A DNA stretch of 64,000 nt from Candidatus Borreliella tachyglossi (GCF_003076595.1 NZ_CP025785.1:836398-900397); one strand, 5' to 3'; counted from the stretch's first letter, positions 8,533 through 18,975 are shown. A program made the numbers and translations. Notes: generated by a model not told the origin, from the sequence alone.

Positions 8533-8841
8533 ATGTATGCATTGTTAGAAATAAAGGGTAAACAGTATAAAGCTATTATGGGAGAAATTTTAAAGATAGA
8601 TAAGATTGATTCTAGTGAAGGTGAGAAATTAGAATTTAGTAATGTAATGCTTGTAAATAAGGGTGGGAATGTAAAGATAGGTAAACCTTATGTTTTGGAA
8701 TCTTGTGTGAAATGTACTTATATGGAAAACAAGAAGGACAAAAAGGTTATCTCTTATAGATATAGGAGAAGAAAGTCTAGTGAGCGAAAAATTGGACATC
8801 GCCAGCCTTATTCTTATGTTTTGGTTGACGATATAGTTTAA
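8533..8841 (+). CDS. rplU: 50S ribosomal protein bL21
   Basis: 102 aa starting [14 protein letters not shown]. The ATG at 8533 is preceded by AAGGGG; a GTG nine bases earlier is in frame but lies within that ribosome site. The C-terminal [20 protein letters not shown] and GHRQPYSYV are the bL21 signature. First gene of the rplU-prp-rpmA-obg cluster, an arrangement shared with Firmicutes. Confidence 0.95.
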   Translation: MYALLEIKGKQYKAIMGEILKIDKIDSSEGEKLEFSNVMLVNKGGNVKIGKPYVLESCVKCTYMENKKDKKVISYRYRRRKSSERKIGHRQPYSYVLVDDIV

Positions 8842-9177
8842 TTGGTGATCAATGTTTTAATAAAGACTCGTAAAAATATAATTGTTTATATTTTAGCTAA
8901 TGGACATGCTAAGGGAAGTGCTTGTGTTAATGTGGTTTGTTCTTCCTTTTCTTTTATTTTAAGGACTTTTTTGAGCGTTCTTGATTGTGAGGAGGAAGTT
9001 TTTATTGTAGATAATTCTTTAAGGGGTTATTTGGAATTTAAGGCTTATTTTGAGGATTTGAGTAAGGAGAGTCTTTTATATCATAGTATATTCTTGATAA
9101 GGGGTATATCAGATTTGTGTTTTGAATATCCTTGTGATATTAAATTAATCTTGGAGGAAATGGATGGCAACAAGTAA
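8842..9177 (+). CDS. Prp/YsxB-like ribosomal-processing cysteine protease family protein
   Basis: 111 aa, lying between rplU and rpmA exactly where Prp sits in Firmicutes. The catalytic pair of the family is visible: His in NGHAKGS (about residue 22) and Cys in VNVVCSS (about residue 33). Prp in Staphylococcus removes an N-terminal leader from bL27, but the bL27 here has no such leader. The start is uncertain: TTG at 8842 directly after the rplU stop, or GTG at 8845; neither has a clear ribosome site, implying translational coupling. The 3' end overlaps rpmA by 14 bases. Confidence 0.65.
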   Translation: MVINVLIKTRKNIIVYILANGHAKGSACVNVVCSSFSFILRTFLSVLDCEEEVFIVDNSLRGYLEFKAYFEDLSKESLLYHSIFLIRGISDLCFEYPCDIKLILEEMDGNK

Positions 9178-9409
9178 AAGTGGTGGTAGTTCGAAGAATG
9201 GAAGAGATTCTATATCTAAGAGGCTTGGCGTTAAGCGAAGTGGTGGGCAATTTGTGAAAGCCGGAGAGATTATTGTAAGGCAGAGAGGTACAAAGTTTCA
9301 TAAGGGAAAAAATTCTGGACTCGGTAGGGATTATACAATATATGCATTAAAAGATGGCATAGTGGAATTTAAAACTTCTAGGAGTCGGAAATATATAAAT
9401 ATTGTATAG
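9164..9409 (+). CDS. rpmA: 50S ribosomal protein bL27
   Basis: 81 aa beginning [16 protein letters not shown] and containing [21 protein letters not shown], diagnostic for bL27. The N-terminal tail that reaches the peptidyl transferase centre starts directly after Met-Ala; there is no FF-A type cleavable leader. GGAGG lies correctly upstream, inside the end of prp. Confidence 0.95.
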   Translation: MATSKSGGSSKNGRDSISKRLGVKRSGGQFVKAGEIIVRQRGTKFHKGKNSGLGRDYTIYALKDGIVEFKTSRSRKYINIV

Positions 9410-9430
9410 TATTTGCTAGTTGAGGCTAAT

Positions 9431-10423
9431 TTGCATACATTTAAAGACTCTTTAACTGTAACTGTGTCTTCAGGTGATGGCGGTTCAGGTTGTGTTTCTT
9501 TTTTGCGTGAAAAATTTAAGGCAAAGGGAGGACCTGATGGGGGCGATGGAGGAAGAGGTGGGAATGTAATTTTTAGGGTCAAGGAAAATCTTAGATCTTT
9601 GTCTCTTTATAAGAATGGTCAAAGACTTATTGCTCAGAATGGCAAGTCTGGAATGGGTTTGAGGAAGAGTGGAGCTACTGGAGAAGATTTAATTATTTTT
9701 GTTCCTCCGAATACTCGTATTTATGATTCTTCTACCGGCTCTGTTTTGTTGGAGCTTAGCGATTTTGATGATGAATTTATTGCTTTAAAGGGTGGAAGAG
9801 GTGGACTTGGAAATGCAAACTTTAAAAGTTCTACAAAGCAAGCTCCAAGATTTGCTCAACCCGGAGAAGCTGGAGCTACCTTAAAGCTACATCTTGAATT
9901 ATTTTTAATAGCTGATATTGGGTTTGTTGGACTTCCTAATGCGGGCAAATCTTCTCTTATTTCTAGAGTTACTGCTTCAAAGTCAAAAGTTGCAGATTAT
10001 CCTTTCACTACTAAAATACCTCATCTTGGTGTTCTTAGGCGTTCTCATCATGATTTGATAATTGCTGATATTCCTGGAATAATTGAGGGTGCAAGTCGAG
10101 GCGCGGGGCTTGGTTTTGAATTTTTGAGACATATTTCAAAGACCAAAGTTTTGGCTTTCTTAATTGATGTATCTAGGGATGACTTTTTGAATACCTATGA
10201 TATCATTATTGATGAACTTAGGGCATATAATGAGGAACTCTTAAATAAGAGACGAATAATTGTTGCTAATAAACTTGATTTAGAAGGTGCAAATGAGAAT
10301 TTTAAGCAATTGAAAAATTTTCTATATGGTGAAAAAGTTTTAGGAATTTCTATTTATGAGAATAGAGGAATAGATGAGCTTATTAGGGAATTTTTTATTT
10401 TAGCTAAAATTTGTGAAAATTAA
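9431..10423 (+). CDS. obg: Obg GTPase (CgtA)
   Basis: 330 aa when started at the TTG at 9431, which gives the family N-terminus [18 protein letters not shown] and has TGAGG six bases before it; another TTG at 9413 would add six residues. The glycine-rich Obg fold covers residues 1-155, followed by the G domain: GLPNAGKSS (G1), DIPGIIEGA (G3) and ANKLD (G4). It acts in 50S maturation and stress control. The C-terminal OCT domain of some Obg proteins is absent. Confidence 0.95.
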   Translation: MHTFKDSLTVTVSSGDGGSGCVSFLREKFKAKGGPDGGDGGRGGNVIFRVKENLRSLSLYKNGQRLIAQNGKSGMGLRKSGATGEDLIIFVPPNTRIYDSSTGSVLLELSDFDDEFIALKGGRGGLGNANFKSSTKQAPRFAQPGEAGATLKLHLELFLIADIGFVGLPNAGKSSLISRVTASKSKVADYPFTTKIPHLGVLRRSHHDLIIADIPGIIEGASRGAGLGFEFLRHISKTKVLAFLIDVSRDDFLNTYDIIIDELRAYNEELLNKRRIIVANKLDLEGANENFKQLKNFLYGEKVLGISIYENRGIDELIREFFILAKICEN

Positions 10424-10485
10424 TTTTAAATTGGCAATTAACATTTTTTCAAGATTTAATATATATCGTTCATTACAGGAGGCTT

Positions 10486-11061
10486 ATGAAAATAGCAGTA
10501 TTGGGTGGTACTTATAACCCTGTACATATTGGGCATATGTTTTTGGCAAAGGAAGTAGAATATTTCCTGGATGTTGAGAGGGTAATATTTGTGCCTACTC
10601 ATAAGCCTGTTCACAAGCTTATTGAAGGAAATGTTAGCGTTAAAGATAGAATAGAAATGCTTAAATTGGCAATACAGTGCGAGGATCGTATGTTGATAGA
10701 TGAATGTGACGTAGCAAATGGTGGGATAACTTATACTATTGATACTATTGTTTGCATGAAGAGTAGATATGTTGATGATGATATTTACTTGGTCATTGGT
10801 GATGATCTTTTTGAAAATTTTGCTTCATGGAAAAATCCAGAGGTTATTGCTGAATCTGTCAATCTTGTAGTGGTTCACAGGTTTTATGAAGAAAGAATAA
10901 TTAGCCCTTTTAAACATATTTATATTGATAATAAAATTTTTCCCATTTCCTCTTCAGAGATTAGAAGTAGAATTGAGAATGGATTACCTGTTGATTACTT
11001 GCTTCCCTTCAGTGTTTTAAGATATATTCAAGATAATAACTTATATATTCAAGGTAAATAG
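10486..11061 (+). CDS. nadD: Nicotinate-nucleotide adenylyltransferase
   Basis: 191 aa. It adenylates nicotinate mononucleotide on the way to NAD. The nucleotidyltransferase motif is [12 protein letters not shown] (residues 7-18), the mononucleotide-binding region is [15 protein letters not shown], and the second ATP motif is [10 protein letters not shown] near residue 160. AGGAGG precedes the ATG. It is fused to the next gene by zero spacing. Confidence 0.93.
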   Translation: MKIAVLGGTYNPVHIGHMFLAKEVEYFLDVERVIFVPTHKPVHKLIEGNVSVKDRIEMLKLAIQCEDRMLIDECDVANGGITYTIDTIVCMKSRYVDDDIYLVIGDDLFENFASWKNPEVIAESVNLVVVHRFYEERIISPFKHIYIDNKIFPISSSEIRSRIENGLPVDYLLPFSVLRYIQDNNLYIQGK

Positions 11062-12249
11062 TTGAAGAAAGAGTTGGTTTTTTTAGTTTTAATCATTTTA
11101 ATAGTGATCGGTGTTGTAATATTTTTTGTTGATAGTTCCAAGAAAGAACAAGTATATTTTGAGCTGAATACTAAGAGCAATATTAGCTTTTTGTTTTTGA
11201 TAGAAGATGATATTGGAAATCTTGTAAGTATGCAAGAAATTTTTATTAATATAAAAACGGGGAATATTGGATTTTTAGATATTCCTATTTATACGGGTTA
11301 TGAAGATTTAAAGGGAAATGTGTCTTGGTTTGAAGATTTATATGCAAATAATAATTTTAATGGATTTTTATCTAAAATATCTAGACAATTAAATCACGAG
11401 CCCGATTATTATATCCGTTTCAAAAAGAATAATTTTGTAAAATTTATTGATTATCTGGGTGGGGTTAGGCTTCTTGTTAAAGATCCTGTTAAGGTATATA
11501 GTATAGAAAATCCTATTTTAATACCTTCTGGAAATTCTATTTTTGATGGCGATAAGGCTTATGATTATTTGAATTATTTCAGAGATATTAGGTATTTTAA
11601 TGAAAGGTTTGAATTTTTTAAGGAGTTTTTTAGAAAAACTTTAGCACAATTTTCTAGTTTTGATGAGGGGTATGAATATTTTTTCAAAATGTATTCTATG
11701 CTAGATACTAGTCTTTCTGAGACGGTATTTAGATATATTTTTACTAATTATAAAATAAATAATGAGAATATTATTTTTATCAACATTAAAGGACAAGAGG
11801 AGATATTTAAAGATAATGAGAATAGCTTAATAAAGGTTATTTTTCCTTATTATGGTGGAGCAGTGCTTAAGGAAACAATAGAAAACTTAAATAGAGATTT
11901 AGTAAGTGAAAAAAGCAGGGATGAAGAGATAGTAAAGGTTGTTATTTTAAATGGAACTAAAACTTCTGGACTTGCAAGAAATGCATCTGCTATTTTTGAT
12001 TCCTTAAAATTTAAGGTTGTAAAGTTTGCAAATGCAGATAGGGATAATTATTTGCATACTTTGGTAATAAATAATTCAGATAACTTGGAGATGGCTATGA
12101 AAGCTGGAGATGTTATTAGAGTGAGAGATATTAAACCAATTTCTGAAGTATCTATAGATACTTCAGGGCTTTATGGGTCTGATGTCAGTCCTGATGTAAT
12201 AATCATTTTGGGGGATGATTTTGATGGAAGATATGTTAAACATAGATGA
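11062..12249 (+). CDS. LytR-CpsA-Psr (LCP) family protein with LytR_C domain
   Basis: 395 aa with one N-terminal membrane segment (about residues 5-25). Residues 35-160 follow the LCP pattern, including IYTGYEDLKG and a FVKFIDYLGGVRLLVKD block. Residues about 295-360 start VVILNGTKTSGLARNA, the signature of the C-terminal LytR domain. LCP enzymes usually attach glycopolymers to peptidoglycan; no such polymer is known in Borrelia and several LCP arginines are hard to place, so the catalytic role is doubtful. Start is TTG immediately after the nadD stop. The end overlaps rsfS by 26 bases. Confidence 0.75.
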   Translation: MKKELVFLVLIILIVIGVVIFFVDSSKKEQVYFELNTKSNISFLFLIEDDIGNLVSMQEIFINIKTGNIGFLDIPIYTGYEDLKGNVSWFEDLYANNNFNGFLSKISRQLNHEPDYYIRFKKNNFVKFIDYLGGVRLLVKDPVKVYSIENPILIPSGNSIFDGDKAYDYLNYFRDIRYFNERFEFFKEFFRKTLAQFSSFDEGYEYFFKMYSMLDTSLSETVFRYIFTNYKINNENIIFINIKGQEEIFKDNENSLIKVIFPYYGGAVLKETIENLNRDLVSEKSRDEEIVKVVILNGTKTSGLARNASAIFDSLKFKVVKFANADRDNYLHTLVINNSDNLEMAMKAGDVIRVRDIKPISEVSIDTSGLYGSDVSPDVIIILGDDFDGRYVKHR

Positions 12250-12574
12250 TATTAAGGAATTATGCAAGGTAATATCTGATTTTGATGGAATTAGGGTTTT
12301 AGGTATTAATGTTAGATCTGTTTGCAATTGGGCAGATTTTTTTATTATTGTATCGTGTTCGTCATTTAAGCATATGGAAGCTTTACATTCTGAGAGATTG
12401 GTGAAATTTTTTAATGAGAAAGATTTTAATTATTGTGTTCAAGGCCAGGGTTTTATGTACGATTGGACAATTATTTCATGTGAAAATTTAGTTATACATT
12501 TAATGAGTCAGAAGGCCAGAGAGTACTATGAACTTGAAAAACTATGGGATAGAGGAGAGATCATTTATCCTTAG
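12224..12574 (+). CDS. rsfS: Ribosomal silencing factor RsfS
   Basis: 116 aa beginning MEDMLNIDDIKEL. Motifs WADFFIIVSC, VQGQGFMYDWTIISCENLVIHLM and REYYELEKLW are typical of RsfS/Iojap, which binds uL14 and blocks subunit joining under starvation. I chose the ATG at 12224 since GGGGGA sits eight bases upstream; an ATG at 12215 overlaps that site. The nadD-LCP-rsfS order is widespread and suggests one operon. Confidence 0.9.
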   Translation: MEDMLNIDDIKELCKVISDFDGIRVLGINVRSVCNWADFFIIVSCSSFKHMEALHSERLVKFFNEKDFNYCVQGQGFMYDWTIISCENLVIHLMSQKAREYYELEKLWDRGEIIYP

Positions 12575-12615
12575 GGGTTATTTAATTAAAAAAAATAAAA
12601 ATGTCGCAAGAATTA

Positions 12616-12644
12616 TTTACAAAAAATTAAAAATATTCTAGATT
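12616..12644 (+). promoter_or_regulatory. Candidate sigma-70 type promoter for spoVG
   Basis: TTTACA at 12616-12621 and TAGATT at 12639-12644 with a 17-base spacer, 30 bases before the spoVG start. The surroundings are very A-rich, so chance matches are possible. Confidence 0.45.
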
Positions 12645-12674
12645 TAAAGCATGTATTTTTAGGGAGGCTTAGAG

Positions 12675-12965
12675 GTGAATATTACAGATATAAGAATTAG
12701 GAGAGTTGATAATAAAAATCTCGGTTCTAAGTTATTGGCATATGTTACAGTTACTTTTGATGATTGTTTAGTTCTGCATAATATTAGAGTTATTAAGGGG
12801 CAGAAAGGTGTTTTTATTGTCATGCCTAATAGAAGAACTAAGGTAGGAGAATATAAGGATATTGTGCATCCTATTAATCAAAGTTTTAGAGAGATTCTGC
12901 AGACTTCTATTTTTCAAGAATATATTAAGGAAAATCCTTCAAATGTTGAGCTTGAATTAAGCTAA
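12675..12965 (+). CDS. spoVG: SpoVG regulatory nucleic-acid-binding protein
   Basis: 96 aa starting with GTG behind GGGAGG. The sequence [35 protein letters not shown] and [22 protein letters not shown] is an almost textbook SpoVG. In Borrelia this protein binds DNA and RNA and affects plasmid and envelope gene expression. It is preceded by its own promoter candidate and followed by the tRNA-Gln promoter. Confidence 0.95.
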   Translation: MNITDIRIRRVDNKNLGSKLLAYVTVTFDDCLVLHNIRVIKGQKGVFIVMPNRRTKVGEYKDIVHPINQSFREILQTSIFQEYIKENPSNVELELS

Positions 12966-12974
12966 TGGGTGTTA

Positions 12975-13003
12975 TTGACAAATTGTAGTGTATTCTATAT
13001 GCT
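12975..13003 (+). promoter_or_regulatory. Promoter of tRNA-Gln (and possibly rplY onward)
   Basis: A perfect TTGACA at 12975-12980, a 17-base spacer and TATGCT at 12998-13003, 27 bases before the tRNA. A TATAAT at 13015-13020 lacks a matching -35 element. Confidence 0.55.
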
Positions 13004-13029
13004 TTTAAGTTGTATATAATTTAAGTATT

Positions 13030-13101
13030 TGGGACGTCGACAAGTGGTAAGTCAACTGGTTTTGGTCCAGTCATTCGAGGGTTCGAATCCTTCCGTCCCA
13101 G
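13030..13101 (+). tRNA. tRNA-Gln (anticodon UUG)
   Basis: The 7-bp acceptor stem is TGGGACG / CGTCCCA, the anticodon stem ACTGG / CCAGT encloses the loop TTTTGGT, so the anticodon is TTG (13062-13064). The T arm contains the standard GGTTCGAATCC. The 3' CCA is not encoded. It reads CAA and, by wobble, CAG codons. It sits in front of rplY with about 24 bases between. Confidence 0.95.
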
Positions 13102-13125
13102 TATTTTTAGGTTAGGAGTTTCATT

Positions 13126-13674
13126 GTGGAGAGTAGTAAGATTTTAAGCTATGAGGAGCGGTTGAGTTTTGGTTCTTCATGTGCTCGCAGAATAAGATCT
13201 AGGTCTGAGATACCAGCTGTTATTTATGGAAAGGGGAGTGGAGTTTTTCATATAAAAATTAAGGACAGTGAGTTTAATAAGAAGTTTGCAAAATTTACAG
13301 ATAACACTGTTTTAATTTTAAGTGATGGACAAGCTGAGAGATGCGTATTTATTAAGGATGTTAGTGAAAGTCTTACTAAGGGATTTATTTATCATGTTGA
13401 TTTTTATGAGGTTGATAGAGATCAGGATATTGAGAGAGATATTGCAATTAGATTTATTGGAGCTTCTATTGGTGTTAAGGAAGGTGGAGTTTTGAGTGTG
13501 ATTAGAACCAAAATTAGAGTTAGGTCTTTGCCTTTAGAATTGCCAGAATTTATTGAGGTAGATTTGACACCTATTAAGAAGGGTGATCAAGTAACTTTGG
13601 GGGATATTGTGCTTCCTGATAATGTCCAGCTTTCTGAAGAGGATGAGAGTTTAGTTGTTTTGCTTGTAAGATAA
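13126..13674 (+). CDS. rplY: 50S ribosomal protein bL25 / general stress protein CTC
   Basis: 182 aa with the longer CTC architecture: an N-terminal 5S rRNA-binding beta barrel (SARRIRSRSEIPAVIYGKGSG region) and a C-terminal TL5-like domain (DIAIRFIGASIGVKEGGVL ... LPEFIEVDLTPIKKGDQVTLGDI). Start is GTG with TTAGGAG upstream. Followed six bases later by pth, a pairing common across bacteria. Confidence 0.93.
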   Translation: MESSKILSYEERLSFGSSCARRIRSRSEIPAVIYGKGSGVFHIKIKDSEFNKKFAKFTDNTVLILSDGQAERCVFIKDVSESLTKGFIYHVDFYEVDRDQDIERDIAIRFIGASIGVKEGGVLSVIRTKIRVRSLPLELPEFIEVDLTPIKKGDQVTLGDIVLPDNVQLSEEDESLVVLLVR

Positions 13675-13680
13675 ATAATT

Positions 13681-14253
13681 ATGAATTTGTTAATAATTGG
13701 CCTAGGTAATCCTGGGTCTAATTTTTTTCATACTAGACATAATGTCGGTTTTGCCCTTGTAGATAAATTAGCCTTAAAGCAAGGTCTCTCTTTCAAGAAG
13801 ACAAAAAATTATGAATATTCTGATTTTAATCTTAATAATAGAAAAATAGTTTTGATTAAACCTTTAACTTATATTAACTTGAGTGGAAACATTTTTCCTT
13901 CTGTTTTTTCTAAATTTTATATGCAAATAACTAATATGTTGGTTGTGCTTGATAATGTTGATTTGCCTTTAGGAAAGTGCAAGCTTAGGAAGGTAGGTGG
14001 ATCTTCTACGCATAATGGACTTAGATCTATTTCTGAGAGTCTTGGGAGCACGAACTATAGTAGGCTTTATATTGGTGTTGGCAATAATAATAGTAATGAA
14101 TATAGGCTTAGAGATTTTGTGCTTTCAAAATTTAGCGATAATGAGCTAAAGCGTATTGAGAATATGTTTGATTTTTTAAGTGAAGAGATGATGGATATTA
14201 ATGAGGTGAATTTTGAACATAAGGTTGCAAGTATTAATTCTAGTAGTTTCTGA
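13681..14253 (+). CDS. pth: Peptidyl-tRNA hydrolase
   Basis: 190 aa. It recycles peptidyl-tRNAs dropped from the ribosome. The N-terminal [22 protein letters not shown] carries the catalytic His (RHNVG) and the conserved Asn; [10 protein letters not shown] and the [26 protein letters not shown] segment with the catalytic Asp and HNGLRS follow. Its stop overlaps the tilS start (TGATG). Confidence 0.95.
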   Translation: MNLLIIGLGNPGSNFFHTRHNVGFALVDKLALKQGLSFKKTKNYEYSDFNLNNRKIVLIKPLTYINLSGNIFPSVFSKFYMQITNMLVVLDNVDLPLGKCKLRKVGGSSTHNGLRSISESLGSTNYSRLYIGVGNNNSNEYRLRDFVLSKFSDNELKRIENMFDFLSEEMMDINEVNFEHKVASINSSSF

Positions 14254-15560
14254 TGTTTTGGAATAATATAAAATTAAGAATAGAAGATTTTTATGAGAAA
14301 AATTCTCTAACTAAAGGGAAGGTGATTGTTGCGTTCTCTGGGGGTGCAGATTCTACTACTTTGTTACTGAGCTTAAAAGAGTATTTGAATAATAATATTG
14401 TTGCACTTTACTTTGCGCATTGTATAAGGCCAGAGGTTGAGCAAAATTTGGAAATAGAGCACATAGAGAAGTTTTGTAATTTTTATAATATTTCTTTTCA
14501 AATAAAAAAGTGCAACGTTGATATAAAGAATGAGTCTAGAAAACTTGATGTGTCAGTTGAGGAGTTGGCTAGGAAATATCGCTACGAGGGTTTGTTTCAA
14601 TCTCTTAGAGAGAATGATGCTAGTTATATTGCACTTGCCCATAATAAAAATGATCAATTTGAGACTATAATTATGAGATTTTTTCAAGGCTCATTCTTAG
14701 ATGGACTTTCTGGCATTCCAGCCATTAATGGAAATATTACTAGACCTTTACTTGAAGTATCGAGAGAAGAGATTGAAGAATTTCTTTCTTTAAATAATAT
14801 TATCTATTCTGTTGATAGTACCAACTATCAAGATTTGTATTTAAGAAATAAGATTAGAAATAATCTAATGCCTGTTATTGGTAAGATTTTTAAAGGATAT
14901 GAAAGAGGTCTTAACAGAATATCTGAATTTTCAAGTGAATTTGTAGCTTATTTTGAAAAGCAAGAGTTACTGCCCTTTACTAAGGGTAATTATTATTATT
15001 CTTTTGATGCTGTCACTTTTTTTCAGTTACCAAAATATTTAAGTTTTAGAAGTATTTTCAAGATTCTAAATTTAGAAGGGATTACGTCAAATTTATCATA
15101 TGGAGCTCTTGGAGAGATTTTTAAAGTAGATTTGGATAAAAAAAAGAGTAGAATTTTACTTAGAACTAATGATTTTTTTTTGGAAAAGCGCAAAGATAGA
15201 ATTAATCTTATTTTGAAGCGTGTTGAGGAGTTGTATGAGCCATTTGATTTTACCTTAAAACTTAATGAATGCCATAGTTTATCTTTAGGTAAGATTTTGT
15301 TAAAATACTTAGAGTGTGAGGATAATTCTATATTAAAATTGCGATGTTGTTCTTATGAGTTTAAACATAGGTTTTTTAAAAATAAATTGCAATCAAAGAA
15401 GTTCTTTTATAAGTTTATAAGATATAATCCGCTTTATTTAATGTTGTTAGTGTTAAATAATAAAATAATTGGGATTATTGATTTAAATACTTTAAACTTA
15501 ATTTGGAGTGATAAGAGCATTCTTAGAAAAATTAATATATCTTTGATGGAGGATTTTTAA
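14253..15560 (+). CDS. tilS: tRNA(Ile)-lysidine synthase
   Basis: 435 aa. It converts C34 of the minor tRNA-Ile to lysidine so it reads AUA, heavily used in this AT-rich genome. The PP-loop is VIVAFSGGADSTTLLL (about residues 25-40); ALAHNKNDQFETIIMRFFQGS and GLSGIPAINGNITRPLLEVSR are TilS signatures. The C-terminal third is divergent but contains the expected TilS_C region. One-base overlap with pth and four bases before ftsH. Confidence 0.93.
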   Translation: MFWNNIKLRIEDFYEKNSLTKGKVIVAFSGGADSTTLLLSLKEYLNNNIVALYFAHCIRPEVEQNLEIEHIEKFCNFYNISFQIKKCNVDIKNESRKLDVSVEELARKYRYEGLFQSLRENDASYIALAHNKNDQFETIIMRFFQGSFLDGLSGIPAINGNITRPLLEVSREEIEEFLSLNNIIYSVDSTNYQDLYLRNKIRNNLMPVIGKIFKGYERGLNRISEFSSEFVAYFEKQELLPFTKGNYYYSFDAVTFFQLPKYLSFRSIFKILNLEGITSNLSYGALGEIFKVDLDKKKSRILLRTNDFFLEKRKDRINLILKRVEELYEPFDFTLKLNECHSLSLGKILLKYLECEDNSILKLRCCSYEFKHRFFKNKLQSKKFFYKFIRYNPLYLMLLVLNNKIIGIIDLNTLNLIWSDKSILRKINISLMEDF

Positions 15561-15564
15561 GGGA

Positions 15565-17472
15565 ATGAATATTAACAATAATAATTTGAATAATAATGGT
15601 AAATCGAATAACAAAAAGAAAAATAAGAATTGGATTTTAGGTGTTGTTGTGGTCTTCTTAGTTATAGCATTATTAATGTCTTATTTCCTGAGGGGTGGAG
15701 AAAGTTATAAGACTGTCCCTTATAGCGCATTTCAGACTTATTTAGATAGTGACTTGATTGAATCAGTTGTAATCATTGACAAGAGTCAAATTCAATTTAT
15801 TGTAAAGAATCCAAATTTGGGCAAATCCTATTTCTCTACTAGTATTCCTTATCTTGATATTAATCTGCTTGCTGAACTTAGAGGCAAGAAAGTTGAGGTA
15901 AGTTCTGGGAAGAGTCAAGCGTCTTTAATTAGTGTTCTTTTGCAAACTTTGCCATGGATATTATTTTTTGTTTTCTTTTTCTTTATATTTCGTCAAACTC
16001 AAGGTGGTGGTGGGAAGGTTTTTTCGTTTGGAAAAAGCAATGCGCAAAAGTATGAGGCAGGGAAGAATAAGGTTACTTTTAAAGATGTGGCTGGTCAAGA
16101 AGAAGCCAAGCAGGAATTGAATGAAGTGGTAGAATTTCTGAAAAATCCTAAAAAGTTTGAAAAGATAGGTGCAAGAATACCTAAGGGAGTCCTTTTAGTT
16201 GGTTCTCCTGGAACGGGCAAGACTTTACTTGCTAAGGCTGTCGCAGGGGAGGCTGGCGTAAATTTTTTTCATATGTCAGGTTCTGATTTTGTTGAGATGT
16301 TTGTAGGAGTTGGGGCAAGCCGTGTTAGGGATTTGTTTGACAATTCGAGAAAAAATTCTCCTTGTATTATTTTTATTGATGAGCTTGATGCTGTTGGGAG
16401 GAGTCGTGGAGCTGGGCTTGGTGGTGGACATGATGAGAGGGAGCAAACGCTTAATCAGTTATTAGTTGAAATGGATGGTTTTGGGACATATACTAATGTA
16501 ATTGTGATGGCAGCAACAAATAGGCCTGACGTTCTTGATTCTGCTTTACTTAGACCCGGACGATTTGACAGGCAGATAACGGTTACTCTTCCTGATATTA
16601 AAGAGAGAGAAGCGATACTAAATATTCATGCTCAGAAAACTAAGCTTTCCAAGAATATTAACTTACAGGTGATAGCAAGAGCTACTCCTGGTGCTAGCGG
16701 TGCTGATCTTGCAAATTTAATTAATGAGGGTGCTTTGATTGCTGCTAGAAATAATCAATCTGAAATTTTAATGAAGGATTTAGAAGAAGCTCGAGATAAA
16801 ATATTAATGGGTGTTGCCAAAAAATCTATGACTATTACTGATAGGCAGAAACTTGAAACAGCTTATCATGAAGCAGGGCATGCATTGCTTCATTATTATC
16901 TTGAACATGCGGATCCTTTGCATAAGGTTACTATTATTCCTAGAGGTAGAGCACTTGGTGTTGCTTTTTCTCTTCCCAAAGAGGATAGACTTTCAATAAA
17001 TAAGTATCAACTTCTTGATAAGATCAAGATATGTTATGGTGGGTATGCTAGTGAGCAGATTAATTTAGGCTTTACTACAGCTGGTGTTCAGAATGACTTA
17101 ATGCAAGCAACTAATTTGGCGAAAAAAATGGTTACGGAATGGGGTATGGGGGAAGATGTGGGTCCAATATTTTTGGTAGATGATGATGCACCAATTTTTC
17201 TGCCTAAAGAATTTTCTAAGTCAAAAGCATATTCTGAAAATACTGCTGATAGAGTAGACAGAGAAGTTAAAAGGATTCTTGAAGGGTGCTTGAAAGAAGC
17301 TTCAGATATTTTGATGAAGCATAAGGATCAGTTAGTTAAACTTGCAGAAGCCTTGGTTTTAAGAGAAACTTTGACAGACGTGGAAGTGAGAGAGCTTTTA
17401 GGTTTTAAAATAATTGAAGATGAGTATGAAGAAAAATCAGAAGAGTCTAAGCTTGATTTAGTGAGTGAATAA
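15565..17472 (+). CDS. ftsH: ATP-dependent zinc metalloprotease FtsH
   Basis: 635 aa membrane AAA+ protease for quality control of membrane proteins. After a cytoplasmic Asn/Lys-rich tail, membrane segments lie at about residues 23-43 and 119-143. The Walker A motif GSPGTGKT is at about 213-220, the Walker B is [11 protein letters not shown], and the SRH region includes [20 protein letters not shown]. The zinc site HEAGH is at about 435-439. Both the ATPase and protease centres look intact. GAGGA of the tilS end serves as the ribosome site. Confidence 0.97.
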   Translation: MNINNNNLNNNGKSNNKKKNKNWILGVVVVFLVIALLMSYFLRGGESYKTVPYSAFQTYLDSDLIESVVIIDKSQIQFIVKNPNLGKSYFSTSIPYLDINLLAELRGKKVEVSSGKSQASLISVLLQTLPWILFFVFFFFIFRQTQGGGGKVFSFGKSNAQKYEAGKNKVTFKDVAGQEEAKQELNEVVEFLKNPKKFEKIGARIPKGVLLVGSPGTGKTLLAKAVAGEAGVNFFHMSGSDFVEMFVGVGASRVRDLFDNSRKNSPCIIFIDELDAVGRSRGAGLGGGHDEREQTLNQLLVEMDGFGTYTNVIVMAATNRPDVLDSALLRPGRFDRQITVTLPDIKEREAILNIHAQKTKLSKNINLQVIARATPGASGADLANLINEGALIAARNNQSEILMKDLEEARDKILMGVAKKSMTITDRQKLETAYHEAGHALLHYYLEHADPLHKVTIIPRGRALGVAFSLPKEDRLSINKYQLLDKIKICYGGYASEQINLGFTTAGVQNDLMQATNLAKKMVTEWGMGEDVGPIFLVDDDAPIFLPKEFSKSKAYSENTADRVDREVKRILEGCLKEASDILMKHKDQLVKLAEALVLRETLTDVEVRELLGFKIIEDEYEEKSEESKLDLVSE

Positions 17473-17493
17473 ATAAAACTTTGAAGGGGGTTT

Positions 17494-18975
17494 ATGTTTA
17501 TCTTAAGGATTTTTCTTCTCCTTTTGTGTGTAGCAAGCTTAAGCGCTAATTTAAATACGGAAGGGGATATAAACATATCAAAGATTCTTTTCAATGAAGC
17601 TATAAATTTTGCAGGCACTCAAAGAGGGCTCAATATGCTTTATGGTTCGCTTGATTTTAATCTAAGGAATTCAGATTCTCTTTATGAGCTTTCATTGAGG
17701 AGTGATATTTCATTATTAGATAGGATTTATTTATTAAAATCGGCAATAGATATTAATAATTTTACAGTTGTCAAGCTTAAGGATTTATATCATCAGTATT
17801 TTTCATTGATTTTAAGGCAAAATGAAGATGTAAATAAGAATAGAGAAATTCTTGTTTTTTATGATAAGTTGGATAATGATCTACAAAATAATAGGGATTT
17901 GATTTACATGAGACTTGAGGCTTCAAGTAGACTTGGAGATTTTAATGGGAATTTTAGTAGGATTTTAACAAATTCTTTTGCTATGTATAGCGATGATTTT
18001 AAATTTTTTAAATGGTTTTTAAAGGAAGATAAATTTTTTCCGAGCCTTTTTAGCAAGCTTAAATTAAAGGAAGATTCTTTCTTTGATAGTGATAATGTTG
18101 ATTATATTTTTAAAAACACGGAATTAAATGATCCTAACTCTGTTGCTTTGTTCACTTTTTTAAAAAATAAGAGTAAGAAATTAAATGGTATTCAGAGTGC
18201 TTATTTGTTGAGGTATAAGCTGTTAACACCTGACGAAGCGTATATGTTTTTTAAGGAAGATCCTCCAAAAACAATAGGTGAATATAAAATGTTTTATGAT
18301 CTCATTCTGGATCCTGAGATAAGGCAAGAGTTTATAACCAATTATCAAAATTTATCTGGCACTTATTTTATAGATAATAAAAATAGTGTTGCAGCATTTG
18401 AGGATGGTATTTTAATAAGTTTTTTTTCAAACATAGTAGATTATTCTGTAGATTCAAGCTTGGGTGAGGAGTATTTTAATAAAGTTTACTTCAAAGATAA
18501 AGCTCCTGTTTATTATGAGAATAGCTTGCTTAGTTATAAGGTTATTTATTCTGCTTATCCTTATGTAAGCATGATTGAGGTTGATTATTCAGATAAAAAA
18601 GAGATATATACTTTTGCTTTAAGCTCCTTTAAATATGAAATTTTTAATAATTTTAGCTATAATTTGGATTATGTAGGCATTAATGAATTTTTGATGTCTA
18701 ATATTACAGAGATTTTTCTACCCAGTATTTTAAGTTTGAATCCTAAAAGACTTTCTGCGTTAAGCATCAAAGATAGTTTAATAGAGAGAAAAACTTGTAA
18801 TCATTCTGATGTTGTTGAGGTTAGAAATTATTCTGTTGGAGATTTAGTTTCAATTTATAGAAAAGTCAATGGCTCTAAAAAATTTAACTATGTTGAAATT
18901 TATGATAAAGGAGCTTTAAAAGCTAGAAGAGTCATCTTGGATGATAGTTTTGACATCTATCATAGTATTGAGTAG
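17494..18975 (+). CDS. Secreted protein of unknown function
   Basis: 493 aa with a clear signal peptide (FILRIFLLLLCVASLSA). I do not recognise a family. The first 230 residues look helical and repeat-like (several LxxAxxL and DLxNNRDLIYMRLEASSRLGDF patterns), possibly TPR-type; the last 150 contain many Tyr/Phe-rich beta strands. It has a good GAAGGGGG ribosome site and stands between ftsH and a lipidated protease, so it may be a periplasmic partner of the latter. Confidence 0.6.
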   Translation: MFILRIFLLLLCVASLSANLNTEGDINISKILFNEAINFAGTQRGLNMLYGSLDFNLRNSDSLYELSLRSDISLLDRIYLLKSAIDINNFTVVKLKDLYHQYFSLILRQNEDVNKNREILVFYDKLDNDLQNNRDLIYMRLEASSRLGDFNGNFSRILTNSFAMYSDDFKFFKWFLKEDKFFPSLFSKLKLKEDSFFDSDNVDYIFKNTELNDPNSVALFTFLKNKSKKLNGIQSAYLLRYKLLTPDEAYMFFKEDPPKTIGEYKMFYDLILDPEIRQEFITNYQNLSGTYFIDNKNSVAAFEDGILISFFSNIVDYSVDSSLGEEYFNKVYFKDKAPVYYENSLLSYKVIYSAYPYVSMIEVDYSDKKEIYTFALSSFKYEIFNNFSYNLDYVGINEFLMSNITEIFLPSILSLNPKRLSALSIKDSLIERKTCNHSDVVEVRNYSVGDLVSIYRKVNGSKKFNYVEIYDKGALKARRVILDDSFDIYHSIE

